Shown: one piece after another, positions 43,885 through 53,478 of the stretch | How positions within the stretch are numbered: the stretch's first letter is position 1 | How the letters are laid out: each line of letters starts with the position of its first letter | NCBI GenBank assembly: GCA_947500505.1 | Contig: CANMSL010000003.1 | Coordinates: forward strand, 62,001-126,000 | From: an uncultured Aquimarina sp. | Lineage (GTDB): Bacteria; Bacteroidota; Bacteroidia; Flavobacteriales; Flavobacteriaceae | Length of the DNA: 64,000 bases | Direction of reading: 5' to 3' | Notes under the pieces: model-generated | Seen by the model: the letters and a program-made list of their open reading frames with translations, nothing else | Databases searched by the model: none | Told to the model about the DNA's origin: nothing | Made by a program: the position numbers and the translations under genes

Positions 43885-46740
43885 ATGAAGAGAAAAACAA
43901 TTTTCAACACATTTATCGGAGCATTTTTATGTAGTATTCCTCTTTCGAGCATTGCTCAAACCACAACGAACAAAGAGCTTGGAGCAACTACTAACGTAAA
44001 AAATGAGGCAAAAATTCCAGTAGACCCAAATGTAAAAGTGGGAAAATTGAAGAATGGCCTGACCTATTATATCAGAAATAATGGAAAACCTGAAGATAAA
44101 GTAGAATTAAGACTGGTAGTGAATGCAGGATCTATTTTAGAGAATGAGAATCAATTAGGGCTCGCTCATTTTATGGAGCATATGAATTTTAATGGTACAA
44201 AGAATTTCAAAAAAAATGACCTGATTGATTACTTACAGACTATTGGAGTTAAATTTGGAGCAGACCTTAATGCTTATACCAGTTTTGATCAAACAGTTTA
44301 TATTCTTCCGATTCCTAGTGATGATCCGGAAAAATTGGAAAAAGGATTTCAAATTTTAGAGGATTGGGCGCATAATGCTGAATTAACTGAAGAAGCAATT
44401 GATGGAGAAAGAGGTGTAGTATTAGAAGAATATCGCTTGGGTAAAGGAGCTAACGAACGTATGCTTCAGAAATATTTACCTATAATAGCATATAACTCCA
44501 GATATTCTGAACGTTTACCAATAGGAACAAAAGAAAATCTGGAAAATTTTAAATACGAAGACGTAAGAAGTTATTATAAAGATTGGTACAGACCGGATTT
44601 AATGTCTGTAGTTGCAGTTGGAGACCTTGATGTAGCCACTTTAGAAAAAAAAATAAAAGATCACTTTAGTGGTATTAAAATGCCTGAAAACCCTAAGAAA
44701 AGAGAAACTTATGATACTCCTAATCATGATGAGACTCTTATTGCAGTAGTTTCAGATAAAGAGGCTTCTAACTCTATCGTACGATTAATCTATAAAGATA
44801 GAGAAGTTACAGAACCTATGAGTACTGTGGGTGATTATAGAAAAGATATCGTAGAAGGGGTATTCACCCAGATGATGAACAATCGCCTTAATGAATTAAG
44901 AAACAAACCAAACCCACCATTTGTATTTGCAGGAAGTAGCCATAGTGGAACGTTTGCAAGAAATAGAGACGCTTATCAGTCCTTTGCCTTAACATCAGAA
45001 ACTGGGCAATTAAATGCATTAAAAACCATTCTTCAAGAAAACAAGAGAGTACAGAAATACGGTTTTAAAGCTGGTGAACTGGAGCGTGCTAAAAAGGAAA
45101 TCGTTGCCAACTGGGAAAAGCAGTTTAAAGATAAGGATAAAAGAGAATCCGCTCGTATCATAGGAGAGTATGTAAATAACTATTTAGAACAAGAACCTAT
45201 TCCTGGTATTGAATGGGAGTACGAATATACAATGTCACAGTTACCAACCATCACTCTTGAAGAAGTTAATGGGTTAATTAAAGACTTTTTACACGATGAC
45301 AATCGTGCTATCGTAATGACAGGACCAGAAAAAGAGGGTCTGAAACAGGTAACAAAAGAAGAAATACTTTCTTTATTAAAAGAAGTAGAAACTTCTGAAA
45401 TAGAAGACTATAAAGACGAAGAGGTTCGTGAGAACCTAATTGAAAAAATGCCTACTCCAGGAAAAGTTGTCTCTTCTACGACTAACGAAAAACTGGGCTA
45501 CACAGTTTTAGAATTAAGCAATGGAGCAAAAGTTACCTATAAGAAAACTGATTTTAAAAACGACGAAATTTTATTTTCTGCTTATAGTTATGGAGGAAGC
45601 TCTCTTTATACCGATGAGGATTATATGCAAGTTGCTTACGGAAGCGGAAGTGTTTCTCAAACCGGTTTAGGCGGTTTATCTCTTAATGACATGAATAAAG
45701 TGATGTCTGGTAAGATTGTTAGACTACGTCCATATATAGGAGGTATCTCGGAAGGATTCAACGGAGCAACAACACCTAAAGACTTGGAAACATTGTTCCA
45801 ACAAGTACATTTATATTTTACGGATGTAAATAAAGATGAAAAAGCGTTTAGGTCTGATTTGGAAAAGCAGAAAGGATTTTTAGCAAATTATCTTTCCAAT
45901 CCTCAGAATTATTTCAGAGAAGAGTTTAACAAATTTCAATACGGAAAAAACCCAAGATATACTGGTTTTCCAACTGCAGAAAAATTAGATGCTGCAAATT
46001 ATGATCTTGCTTATAAAAAATACAAAGAAAGATTTGCTGGTGCCGGAGGTTTTAATTTTTATTTTGTTGGTAATATTGATGAGGCCAAGCTAAAAGAATA
46101 TGCAGAAAAGTATATCGCTAGCCTACCAAATACTGGTAAAGGTGAGACTTATAAAGTATCCGATTTCAGACCCCTATCCGGAGCACACGAAAAAACCATT
46201 TATAAGGGTAAGGATCCAAAAAGTAGCGTTAATATCATATGGAGAGGCGAAACAGAGTATAGTAAATCAGAAGACCTCGCTATGCAGGCTTTAGGCGAAA
46301 TACTTTCAATCAAATTAATTGAAAAACTTCGTGAAGAAGAAGGTGGTGTTTATGGAGTTGGTGCCAGAGGAGGATTAAACAAACTACCTTATGGAAATTA
46401 TAGTTTTAGCATCAGTTTCCCTTGCGGACCTGAAAATGTAAAAAAGCTAACCGAAGCTGCTATTGCTGAAACTAGAAAAATCATTAGTGAAGGTCCCACG
46501 GACAAAGATCTTGCTAAAATTAAAGAATCCAGATTGCTGGATTACAAAGAAAAAAGCAAACAAAACAGATTTTGGTTAAGTAACCTACAAAATTCTGATT
46601 ACGAACAAACCCCAATGGAAAGTGGAGATAGTTATACAGAAACAATCAACAAGCTATCAAAGCAAGATATTCAGAATGTTGCTAAAAAATATATCGATAA
46701 AGGATATATATTAGGTGTTTTAATGCCAGAAAAAGAATAA
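43885..46740 (+). CDS. Secreted M16-family zinc peptidase (pitrilysin type)
   Basis: 951 residues with a signal peptide ending at SSIAQ. The inverted zinc motif HFMEH (His95, Glu98, His99) is followed 76 residues later by Glu175 in GERGVVLEEYR, the third zinc ligand. Two M16 halves are visible: the catalytic first half and an inactive second half (about 520-951) with RLRPYIGGISEGFNG and GVYGVGARGG for substrate binding. It is periplasmic or outer-membrane-associated and probably degrades peptides. It stands alone, with a 265-bp upstream region and a terminator downstream. Confidence 0.93.
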   Translation: MKRKTIFNTFIGAFLCSIPLSSIAQTTTNKELGATTNVKNEAKIPVDPNVKVGKLKNGLTYYIRNNGKPEDKVELRLVVNAGSILENENQLGLAHFMEHMNFNGTKNFKKNDLIDYLQTIGVKFGADLNAYTSFDQTVYILPIPSDDPEKLEKGFQILEDWAHNAELTEEAIDGERGVVLEEYRLGKGANERMLQKYLPIIAYNSRYSERLPIGTKENLENFKYEDVRSYYKDWYRPDLMSVVAVGDLDVATLEKKIKDHFSGIKMPENPKKRETYDTPNHDETLIAVVSDKEASNSIVRLIYKDREVTEPMSTVGDYRKDIVEGVFTQMMNNRLNELRNKPNPPFVFAGSSHSGTFARNRDAYQSFALTSETGQLNALKTILQENKRVQKYGFKAGELERAKKEIVANWEKQFKDKDKRESARIIGEYVNNYLEQEPIPGIEWEYEYTMSQLPTITLEEVNGLIKDFLHDDNRAIVMTGPEKEGLKQVTKEEILSLLKEVETSEIEDYKDEEVRENLIEKMPTPGKVVSSTTNEKLGYTVLELSNGAKVTYKKTDFKNDEILFSAYSYGGSSLYTDEDYMQVAYGSGSVSQTGLGGLSLNDMNKVMSGKIVRLRPYIGGISEGFNGATTPKDLETLFQQVHLYFTDVNKDEKAFRSDLEKQKGFLANYLSNPQNYFREEFNKFQYGKNPRYTGFPTAEKLDAANYDLAYKKYKERFAGAGGFNFYFVGNIDEAKLKEYAEKYIASLPNTGKGETYKVSDFRPLSGAHEKTIYKGKDPKSSVNIIWRGETEYSKSEDLAMQALGEILSIKLIEKLREEEGGVYGVGARGGLNKLPYGNYSFSISFPCGPENVKKLTEAAIAETRKIISEGPTDKDLAKIKESRLLDYKEKSKQNRFWLSNLQNSDYEQTPMESGDSYTETINKLSKQDIQNVAKKYIDKGYILGVLMPEKE

Positions 46741-46761
46741 TTTCAATTATTATTCACTCGG

Positions 46762-46795
46762 AAGGCCATCAGTTTCAGCTGATGGCCTTTTTTAT
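46762..46795 (+). terminator. Terminator after the M16 peptidase gene
   Basis: AAGGCCATCAG (46762-46772) and CTGATGGCCTT (46779-46789) form a perfect 11-bp stem with a 6-base loop and a T tract. Confidence 0.92.
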
Positions 46796-46873
46796 TAAAG
46801 GCTGTTAATATTTTTCATTTTTATAATGTATAATTAATTGTATTTTTATCGCTTAAAATCCAAATCTCCCCCT

Positions 46874-47638
46874 ATGGGTAAAATAATAGCGATTGCCAAT
46901 CAAAAAGGTGGTGTAGGTAAAACTACCACTTCTGTAAATTTAGCAGCTTCTCTAGGAGTTTTAGAGAAAAAAGTGTTACTTATAGATGCAGATCCTCAAG
47001 CAAATGCAACTTCTGGTCTGGGCCTTGACGTAGATAGTATAGAAAAAGGAACATATCAGATTCTGGAGCACACGCTGAAACCTAAAGAGGCGATTCTGGA
47101 AACGAATTCTCCCAATGTGGATATCATACCTGCTCATATTGATCTTGTAGCAATAGAAATTGAGTTAGTCGATAAAGATGAAAGGGAGTATATGCTTAAA
47201 AAAGCAATAGAAGGACTTAGAACTGATTATGATTATATCTTAATAGATTGTGCTCCGTCACTGGGCTTGTTAACACTTAACGCTCTTACTGCTTCAGATG
47301 CAGTGATTATTCCTATTCAATGCGAGTATTTTGCATTAGAAGGATTAGGCAAATTGCTAAATACCATAAAAAGTGTCCAGAAAATTCATAATCAGCATCT
47401 GGATATAGAGGGATTGTTGTTAACCATGTATGACTCAAGATTACGATTATCTAATCAGGTTGTGGAAGAGGTGCAGAAGCATTTTAATGAAATGGTGTTT
47501 AAAACAATCATTCAGCGAAATATTCGTTTAAGTGAAGCACCTAGTTATGGTGAAAGTATAATAAATTATGATGCGGCTAGTAAAGGTGCCAGCAATTACT
47601 TAAGTTTGGCACACGAGATTATAAAGAAAAATAGTTAA
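46874..47638 (+). CDS. parA: ParA/Soj chromosome-partitioning ATPase
   Basis: 254 residues from the ATG at 46874 (an in-frame upstream extension to 46838 lacks family similarity). Deviant Walker A KGGVGKTTTSVNLA, Walker A' DADPQANATSGL and DCAPSLGLLTLNAL. It works with ParB on the nucleoid to separate origins. parB follows after 6 bases. parS sites were not found by eye in the window. Confidence 0.95.
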   Translation: MGKIIAIANQKGGVGKTTTSVNLAASLGVLEKKVLLIDADPQANATSGLGLDVDSIEKGTYQILEHTLKPKEAILETNSPNVDIIPAHIDLVAIEIELVDKDEREYMLKKAIEGLRTDYDYILIDCAPSLGLLTLNALTASDAVIIPIQCEYFALEGLGKLLNTIKSVQKIHNQHLDIEGLLLTMYDSRLRLSNQVVEEVQKHFNEMVFKTIIQRNIRLSEAPSYGESIINYDAASKGASNYLSLAHEIIKKNS

Positions 47639-47644
47639 GGATTC

Positions 47645-48550
47645 ATGGCGAAGGCAACAAAAAAACAAGCTTTAGGAAGAGGGTTATCGGCTTTACTCAA
47701 AGACCCAGAGAATGACATAAAATCAGCAGATGACAAAAATGCTGATAAAGTAGTTGGAAATATAATTGAATTGGATCTCAAAAGCATAGAGGTAAATCCT
47801 TTTCAGCCACGTACCAGTTTCAATGATGAAACATTACAGGAACTGGCAACTTCTATAAAAGAGATTGGAGTTATCCAACCCATAACAGTTCGTAAATTAG
47901 ATTTTGATAAGTACCAGCTGGTAAGTGGAGAAAGACGTTTCCGAGCTTCTAAATTAATAGGGTTAAAAACGATACCCGCGTATATCCGTATCGCGGATGA
48001 CCAGGAGTCACTAACAATGGCTTTGGTAGAAAATATCCAACGTCAGGACTTAGACCCTATCGAGATTTCTTTGTCGTATCAAAGACTGATTGACGAGATT
48101 AAATTGACCCAGGAACAATTGAGTGATCGCGTAGGTAAAAAAAGATCTACTATAGCCAATTATCTTAGGTTATTAAAGTTGGATCCTATCGTACAAACCG
48201 GAATACGAGATGGATTTATCTCTATGGGTCATGGTAGAGCTTTAATTAATATAGAAGATAAAGAACAGCAACTCGATATTTATGAAAAAATTATAGGAGA
48301 TTCTTTATCCGTTCGTAACACAGAGAAATTAGTTAGGTCTTTAAGTAATAAAGAAGAAAAACCCGACACGGAAAAAAAGGAAATTAAAGCTCCTCAATAT
48401 ATTTTAAAAGGGGTCAAAGATTTTTCAGAATACTTTGGAGCAAAAATTGACATAAAAGTTTCCAGTAACGGACAAGGGAAGTTAATAATCCCGTTTTCTT
48501 CTGAAGAAGATTTTAAACGCCTAAAGAAACTTATTGAAAGTGAAAACTAA
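47645..48550 (+). CDS. parB: ParB/Spo0J chromosome-partitioning protein
   Basis: 301 residues. The N-terminus KKQALGRGLSALL interacts with ParA. The CTPase/ParB box (NPFQPRTSFNDETLQELATSI; SGERRFRASKLIGL; ALVENIQRQDLDPIE) is followed by a helix-turn-helix (LSDRVGKKRSTIANYLRLLKL) and a C-terminal dimer region. Binds parS and spreads as a CTP clamp. Its last 11 to 17 bases overlap the start of the DUF5683 gene. Confidence 0.95.
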   Translation: MAKATKKQALGRGLSALLKDPENDIKSADDKNADKVVGNIIELDLKSIEVNPFQPRTSFNDETLQELATSIKEIGVIQPITVRKLDFDKYQLVSGERRFRASKLIGLKTIPAYIRIADDQESLTMALVENIQRQDLDPIEISLSYQRLIDEIKLTQEQLSDRVGKKRSTIANYLRLLKLDPIVQTGIRDGFISMGHGRALINIEDKEQQLDIYEKIIGDSLSVRNTEKLVRSLSNKEEKPDTEKKEIKAPQYILKGVKDFSEYFGAKIDIKVSSNGQGKLIIPFSSEEDFKRLKKLIESEN

Positions 48551-49145
48551 GTCTTTTTATATTACCTTACTTTTATTTTGCTGTATCCATTCTGTTTTTT
48601 CTCAGGACAAAAATGAAAATGAGGAACTAAAAGTGGTTACAGAAGAAGTAGCTGTAAAAAAGAAAAAGAAGAAAAACAATCAGAAACTAAGACCTTATGA
48701 ACCCTTAGCTCCTGCTCGGGCAGCATTTTACTCAGCTATACTGCCTGGACTTGGGCAGGCTTATACGGGTAAATATTGGAAGATACCCATTGTTTATGGC
48801 GCAATAGGAGCTGGAGTATATTTTTATTTAGAAAATAATAGCACCTATAACGATCTTAGAGATGTATATAAAGCCAGGTTATCTGGTATTAATCCAGACG
48901 ATCTTGAATTTGCCGACTTTACTGATGATCAATTGATCGATTTACAAAGACGTTTTAGAAAAGATCAGGAGTTATCTTTATTGATTACAGTAGGTTTGTA
49001 TGTATTGAATATTATCGACGCCAACGTAACCGCCCACCTGCAGCAATTTAATGTTTCAAAAGATTTATCATTTAAACCCAAAATAAATTTTAACGAATTT
49101 GGCACTAAACCTAGCTATGGTATGTCCCTGAATTATAGTTTTTAG
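48540..49145 (+). CDS. DUF5683-family membrane protein
   Basis: About 201 residues starting from GTG at 48540 (or TTG at 48534), inside the 3' end of parB. Signal peptide or first helix (SFYITLLLFCCIHSVFS), a Lys-rich segment, then the DUF5683 core APARAAFYSAILPGLGQAYTGKYWKIPIVYGAIGAGVYFYLENN and a second hydrophobic segment (LLITVGLYVLNIIDANV). Function unknown; its steady place between parB and dapB in Bacteroidota suggests a housekeeping envelope role. Confidence 0.85.
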   Translation: MKTKSFYITLLLFCCIHSVFSQDKNENEELKVVTEEVAVKKKKKKNNQKLRPYEPLAPARAAFYSAILPGLGQAYTGKYWKIPIVYGAIGAGVYFYLENNSTYNDLRDVYKARLSGINPDDLEFADFTDDQLIDLQRRFRKDQELSLLITVGLYVLNIIDANVTAHLQQFNVSKDLSFKPKINFNEFGTKPSYGMSLNYSF

Positions 49146-49172
49146 ACCTTACAAAACAACCACAGAAAAAAT

Positions 49173-49871
49173 ATGAAAATTGCTCTTTTAGGATATGGAA
49201 AAATGGGTAAAACCATTGAAAAAATCGCAACCGACAGAGGTCATATGATCGTACTCATTGTGGATAAAGATGATAAGGATTATGACATTTCCGAGGCTGA
49301 TGTTGCGATTGACTTTAGCATTCCCGATGCGGCAGTAGACAACATCACAAATTGTTTTAATTCGGGTGTACCAATAGTATCCGGAACTACAGGTTGGTTA
49401 GATTACTATGATCATATTATATCACTATGCAATAAAAAAAATGGAGGATTCATTTATGCTTCAAATTATAGCTTAGGTGTTAATTTGTTTTTTGAGTTAA
49501 ATAAAAAATTAGCTAAAATGATGAAATCGATTGAAGGATACGATATACATCTGGAAGAAATTCATCACACTCAGAAACTTGATGCGCCCAGCGGAACTGC
49601 TATTACTTTAGCAGAAAATATTATCGAAAACACTGGTAAAACTGGTTGGCATTTAGAAAAAGGGGATAAAAATACCCTTCCTATCGTAGCTAAAAGAATT
49701 GAAAATGTTCCTGGTACTCATACAGTTACCTATACTTCTGAAGTGGATGATATAGAAATCAAGCACACAGCACACAATCGTCAAGGCTTTGCTCTTGGTG
49801 CAGTAATAGCTGCGGAATGGCTGCAAGGTAAAACCGGAGTTTACGGAATGAAAGACGTTTTAGGATTATAA
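49173..49871 (+). CDS. dapB: 4-hydroxy-tetrahydrodipicolinate reductase
   Basis: 232 residues. N-terminal nucleotide-binding GYGKMGKTIE, then the substrate and catalytic region EEIHHTQKLDAPSGTAIT (His and Lys) and a C-terminal HTAHNRQGFALGAVIAAEW. Reduces HTPA to tetrahydrodipicolinate in the lysine and diaminopimelate pathway for peptidoglycan. Shorter than E. coli DapB, as usual in this phylum. Part of the parAB-DUF5683-dapB-lepB string. Confidence 0.95.
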   Translation: MKIALLGYGKMGKTIEKIATDRGHMIVLIVDKDDKDYDISEADVAIDFSIPDAAVDNITNCFNSGVPIVSGTTGWLDYYDHIISLCNKKNGGFIYASNYSLGVNLFFELNKKLAKMMKSIEGYDIHLEEIHHTQKLDAPSGTAITLAENIIENTGKTGWHLEKGDKNTLPIVAKRIENVPGTHTVTYTSEVDDIEIKHTAHNRQGFALGAVIAAEWLQGKTGVYGMKDVLGL

Positions 49872-49931
49872 TCAAAAAAAAAAATGTAACGCTTTAGTCG
49901 TTATATACACTTATACTAAAAACATAAGAGA

Positions 49932-51506
49932 ATGACACTATTAGAATGGTTTATTTTTTTCCTGGCAATACAAGTTATACACTTCTTAGGCACGTGGAAA
50001 TTATATATTAAAGCAGGGAGAAAAGCCTGGGAAGCTGCAATACCGGTTTACAATGCCGTCATATTAATGAAAATAATCAACCGTCCTTGGTGGTGGGTTA
50101 TTTTGTTATTCATTCCAGTAATTAATGTAATCATGCTTCCTGTAATATGGGTAGAAACCATTAGAAGTTTTGGCAAGAACAGCACTACAGATACTATTCT
50201 CGTTCTTGTTACACTAGGATTATATATTTACTATGTAAACTATATGGTAGATGTAAATTATATAGAAGATAGAGACTTAAAACCAAGAACTGCAACTGGA
50301 GAATGGGTAAGCTCGATTCTTTTTGCAGTAGTAGCAGCAACCCTGGTGCACACATATTTTATGCAACCATACACCATCCCCACAGGATCCCTGGAAAGAA
50401 CTTTACTTATCGGTGATTTTTTGTTTGTAAGTAAGTTCCATTACGGCGCCAGAACACCTATGACATCCGTTTCCTTTCCTATGGTACATGACACCATACC
50501 GCTAGTAAAAACAAAATCTTATAATAGCGATATACAATACCCCTACTTTAGACTACCCGGCTTTCAGAAAATTAAGCGTAATGATATTGTAGTATTTAGC
50601 TGGCCAGTTGATACGGTTCGTTTTTTTAGAGATAAATCAGGGATTAATGTATACAAACCAATTGACAAAAAATCAAATTATGTGAAGCGTTGCGTTGGAA
50701 TACCTGGAGATTCCTTGTCTATAATTGATGGAAAAGTACATATTAATAATGAACCATTAGAATTACCGGATAGAGCTAAAGTACAATATTCTTATAATAT
50801 CGAAACCAAGACTGGTTTTAACCCGGGCAATCTTTACGAAAGATATAAGCTTATTTATGGAAAAAATTTATTTCCTATTAATAATTCGGGTAAATTCTAT
50901 GCGCCAGAATTATCTGAAGAAAATGCGATAAAGCTAAAAAATAACCCATACGTAAGTAATGTTACAACAGTAATCTCTCAAAAAGGTACGAAAGATCCAT
51001 CGGTTTTTCCTAATAATGGAAAAGTAAATTGGAACTACGATAATTTTGGAGCTATTTACATTCCTGAAGCTGGTAAGACTGTAAAAATTGATTTGGAGAG
51101 CTTTTCCCTTTACAGAAGGATTATTGAGGTATATGAGGGATCCGAAATGGGTATTGATAACAAATTATCTGTAAATGGTTCTCAAATCTTGTTAAATGGA
51201 AACCCTATAGATAGTTACACTTTTAAGCAAGATTATTACTGGATGATGGGAGATAACCGTCATAACAGTGAGGATAGTCGTGCGTGGGGTTATGTTCCTG
51301 CCAATCACATTGTAGGAAAACCGGTTTTTATATGGATGAGTTGGGACAGCAACGCTAAGGGATTTTTTAATAAAATCAGATGGGAACGACTCTTTACTAC
51401 CGTAGGCGGTAGTGGAAAACCAATTTCTTATTTTTATTATTTCTTGATTGCATTGATAGGTTGGATACTTTTCAGTAAGTATCGTAAAAGAAAGAAAGCC
51501 TCTTAA
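49932..51506 (+). CDS. lepB: Signal peptidase I with an N-terminal DUF5684-like membrane module
   Basis: 524 residues, much longer than E. coli LepB (324). Residues 1-108 form several membrane helices of DUF5684 type (GRKAWEAAIPVYNAVILMKI, RPWWWVILLFIP). The S26 peptidase follows: Ser153 in YTIPTGSLERTL, Lys252 in YVKRCVGIPGDSL, box E MMGDNRHNSEDSRAWG. A large insertion (about 290-420) sits between the catalytic Lys and box E. A C-terminal helix (YFYYFLIALIGWILFSKY) ends it. Removes signal peptides of exported proteins. Confidence 0.95.
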   Translation: MTLLEWFIFFLAIQVIHFLGTWKLYIKAGRKAWEAAIPVYNAVILMKIINRPWWWVILLFIPVINVIMLPVIWVETIRSFGKNSTTDTILVLVTLGLYIYYVNYMVDVNYIEDRDLKPRTATGEWVSSILFAVVAATLVHTYFMQPYTIPTGSLERTLLIGDFLFVSKFHYGARTPMTSVSFPMVHDTIPLVKTKSYNSDIQYPYFRLPGFQKIKRNDIVVFSWPVDTVRFFRDKSGINVYKPIDKKSNYVKRCVGIPGDSLSIIDGKVHINNEPLELPDRAKVQYSYNIETKTGFNPGNLYERYKLIYGKNLFPINNSGKFYAPELSEENAIKLKNNPYVSNVTTVISQKGTKDPSVFPNNGKVNWNYDNFGAIYIPEAGKTVKIDLESFSLYRRIIEVYEGSEMGIDNKLSVNGSQILLNGNPIDSYTFKQDYYWMMGDNRHNSEDSRAWGYVPANHIVGKPVFIWMSWDSNAKGFFNKIRWERLFTTVGGSGKPISYFYYFLIALIGWILFSKYRKRKKAS

Positions 51507-51554
51507 TATCCATTTTCACATACATAAACCCGCTCGAAAATATAATATTTAGTA

Positions 51555-52178
51555 TTGAAAACCACCCTACTACATCCTATGTATTTTGGATCTATTGCAC
51601 AATATTGTGCAATAGCACAGTCGGACTCGGTCATTTTTGAGCATCAGGACAACTATCAAAAGCAAACATATCGTAACAGAACTTATATTTACGGAGCCAA
51701 TGGAAAGTTATTGTTAACAGTTCCTATCAAACATATTGGCAAAACAGGTAAACAGTTATATAGAGACGTTCGTATAGAAAATGAATTCCAATGGCAAATG
51801 CTTCATTGGAAATCGCTACAATCGGCTTATCGTACCTCGCCATATTTTGAGTATTACGAAGATGATCTTATTCATCTATTCGAGAAACGAAAAGAATTCT
51901 TACTGGACTTTAACTACGAATGCCTAGAAGTGGTTTGTGACTGTCTTCAGCTGGATACTGCTTATAAAAAAACAAAAATATATCAAAAAACACCAGAAGG
52001 TTTTGCAGATGGGAGGATTTTGGTGAATGCTAAAAAAGAAAAAGTATATAAACTGGATTCATATATTCAGGTATTTTCTAACAAGCACGGTTTTATACCT
52101 AATCTATGTGTTTTAGATTTATTGTTTAATGAAGGAACAAGCGCACTCACCTATTTAGAGAATCAATTGATTTTCTAA
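51555..52178 (+). CDS. WbqC-like family protein
   Basis: 207 residues from a TTG start (reading MKTTLLHPMYFGSIAQYC). WbqC-like proteins show the N-terminal P-x-Y-F/L-G-x-I-x-Q/Y pattern and the QTYRNRTYIYGANGKLLLTVPIKH segment seen here. Biochemical role unsettled; some members lie in O-antigen loci and in PLP or nucleotide-sugar contexts. It is downstream of lepB and shares one base with the next gene. Confidence 0.85.
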   Translation: MKTTLLHPMYFGSIAQYCAIAQSDSVIFEHQDNYQKQTYRNRTYIYGANGKLLLTVPIKHIGKTGKQLYRDVRIENEFQWQMLHWKSLQSAYRTSPYFEYYEDDLIHLFEKRKEFLLDFNYECLEVVCDCLQLDTAYKKTKIYQKTPEGFADGRILVNAKKEKVYKLDSYIQVFSNKHGFIPNLCVLDLLFNEGTSALTYLENQLIF

Positions 52179-52486
52179 TGCTTAGGTCTGTAATACATTA
52201 TGGATTTCATTTTCTAATACCATTGGGCATTGCTCTTATTTTCTTTCCAAAGCAATGGAAAAAAGCTTACCTTATATTTATTGGAGCAATGTTAATTGAT
52301 TTAGATCATTTATTTGCTGATCCAATTTTTGACCCGGATCGCTGTAGTATCGGGTTTCATTTTTTACATAGCTTGTTCGCTATTTTGGGGTATAGCCTGT
52401 TAACACTTTTAAAAAAAACTAGAATCATAGGAATAGCTTTGTTATGGCACATCATAACAGATCAATTAGATTGTTTGATGATGTAA
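52178..52486 (+). CDS. DUF6122-family small membrane protein
   Basis: 102 residues with about four short hydrophobic segments, conserved acidic and His residues at membrane edges (MLIDLDHLFADPIFDPDRCSIGFHFLHS; LLWHIITDQLDCLMM). The D-x-D-H and H-F-L-H-S patterns resemble membrane metal-dependent hydrolases of the YdjM/DUF457 type, which is a tentative link. Start overlaps the stop of the WbqC-like gene by one base. Confidence 0.75.
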   Translation: MLRSVIHYGFHFLIPLGIALIFFPKQWKKAYLIFIGAMLIDLDHLFADPIFDPDRCSIGFHFLHSLFAILGYSLLTLLKKTRIIGIALLWHIITDQLDCLMM

Positions 52487-52574
52487 ATTTATATATTTTA
52501 GAAAATATTGTTTACATTTAATACAAAACATGTCTTATCTTGTTTCTTTATAATTCTATTTAATCCTTTTATCT

Positions 52575-53348
52575 ATGCATAGATTACTACTTTTTATTTC
52601 TTGTTTAGCATTTTTTTCTTGCGGAAAACAAGCTAAAGAATCAAAAGAAAACTCCGAAAATAACAAAGAGACTGTTATTGAAGCACTTCCCATACAAAGA
52701 CAAGCCACAATGATATTGGATACTACTCTTGCCCGCAAGCTTTCTAAAGAAGAAATGACTTCAATTTTTACAGACAAAAGGCAAATTCAATTGGGCATCT
52801 CCAACCAAGTATATCAGGCATATACCTATAAAGATGAATCAGGAGAATATTACTTATTGTTAACTGATTATATGAAAGCCGTAACCGACGAAAAAGATAC
52901 GCTGTATGGCAACGTATATGGATTAAATCTAACCAAAAGAAACAATCAATTTAAGAAGAGATCTACTATCAAGGGTGAAATAGATGACGCTTGGGAAACA
53001 TCTATCGGTTTTTGGAACCAATATTCGCAACTTACAGATATAGACAATGATGGTTTAGTAGATCCTTTAATTGTTTATGGCACTACAACTCAAAGTATGT
53101 ATAAAGATGGAAAAGTGAGAATAATAGTATATAATAAAAAGAAAAGAGTAACCATTAAGCACCAGAATAGTGAAATTTCTGACGGAAGACTAACAAGAAT
53201 TCATAAAAACTTTTATAATTTTCCTATGCAAATACAAAATACTGTCATAGAGAAAATGAAACTAATGGAAAAAAATGGACATGCAGTTTTTGCTGAAGGT
53301 TGGGAAGATGCTATGAAAAACAAAGCGACTCGTTTAGAAAAAAATTAA
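52575..53348 (+). CDS. Lipoprotein of unknown function
   Basis: 257 residues, lipobox FFSC (Cys16), then a Lys/Glu-rich linker. The middle contains DIDNDGLVDPLIVYG, a D-x-D-x-D-G calcium-loop-like motif as in FG-GAP or VCBS repeats, flanked by beta-rich sequence (GNVYGLNLTKRNNQFKKRS). I do not recognise a family. It converges with the EEP gene; the 130 bases between them hold a GGGTCT dimer near 53387 but no clear terminator. Confidence 0.7.
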   Translation: MHRLLLFISCLAFFSCGKQAKESKENSENNKETVIEALPIQRQATMILDTTLARKLSKEEMTSIFTDKRQIQLGISNQVYQAYTYKDESGEYYLLLTDYMKAVTDEKDTLYGNVYGLNLTKRNNQFKKRSTIKGEIDDAWETSIGFWNQYSQLTDIDNDGLVDPLIVYGTTTQSMYKDGKVRIIVYNKKKRVTIKHQNSEISDGRLTRIHKNFYNFPMQIQNTVIEKMKLMEKNGHAVFAEGWEDAMKNKATRLEKN

Positions 53349-53478
53349 TATCTCAAACCGATTTATAGTATATTTAGTAGTAAACCGGGTCTGGGTCTGT
53401 TAATGACAAAAAGTGGTCAATCCATTGAAAACTTGATATAAGTGTGCACAGCGAAAAACTTTTAAACGCTTGATTCAC

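Noticed and set aside
49887..49903. TAACG/CGTTA inverted repeat upstream of lepB
   Set aside because: Five-base arms around seven bases in AT-rich DNA; too weak to claim an operator or terminator.
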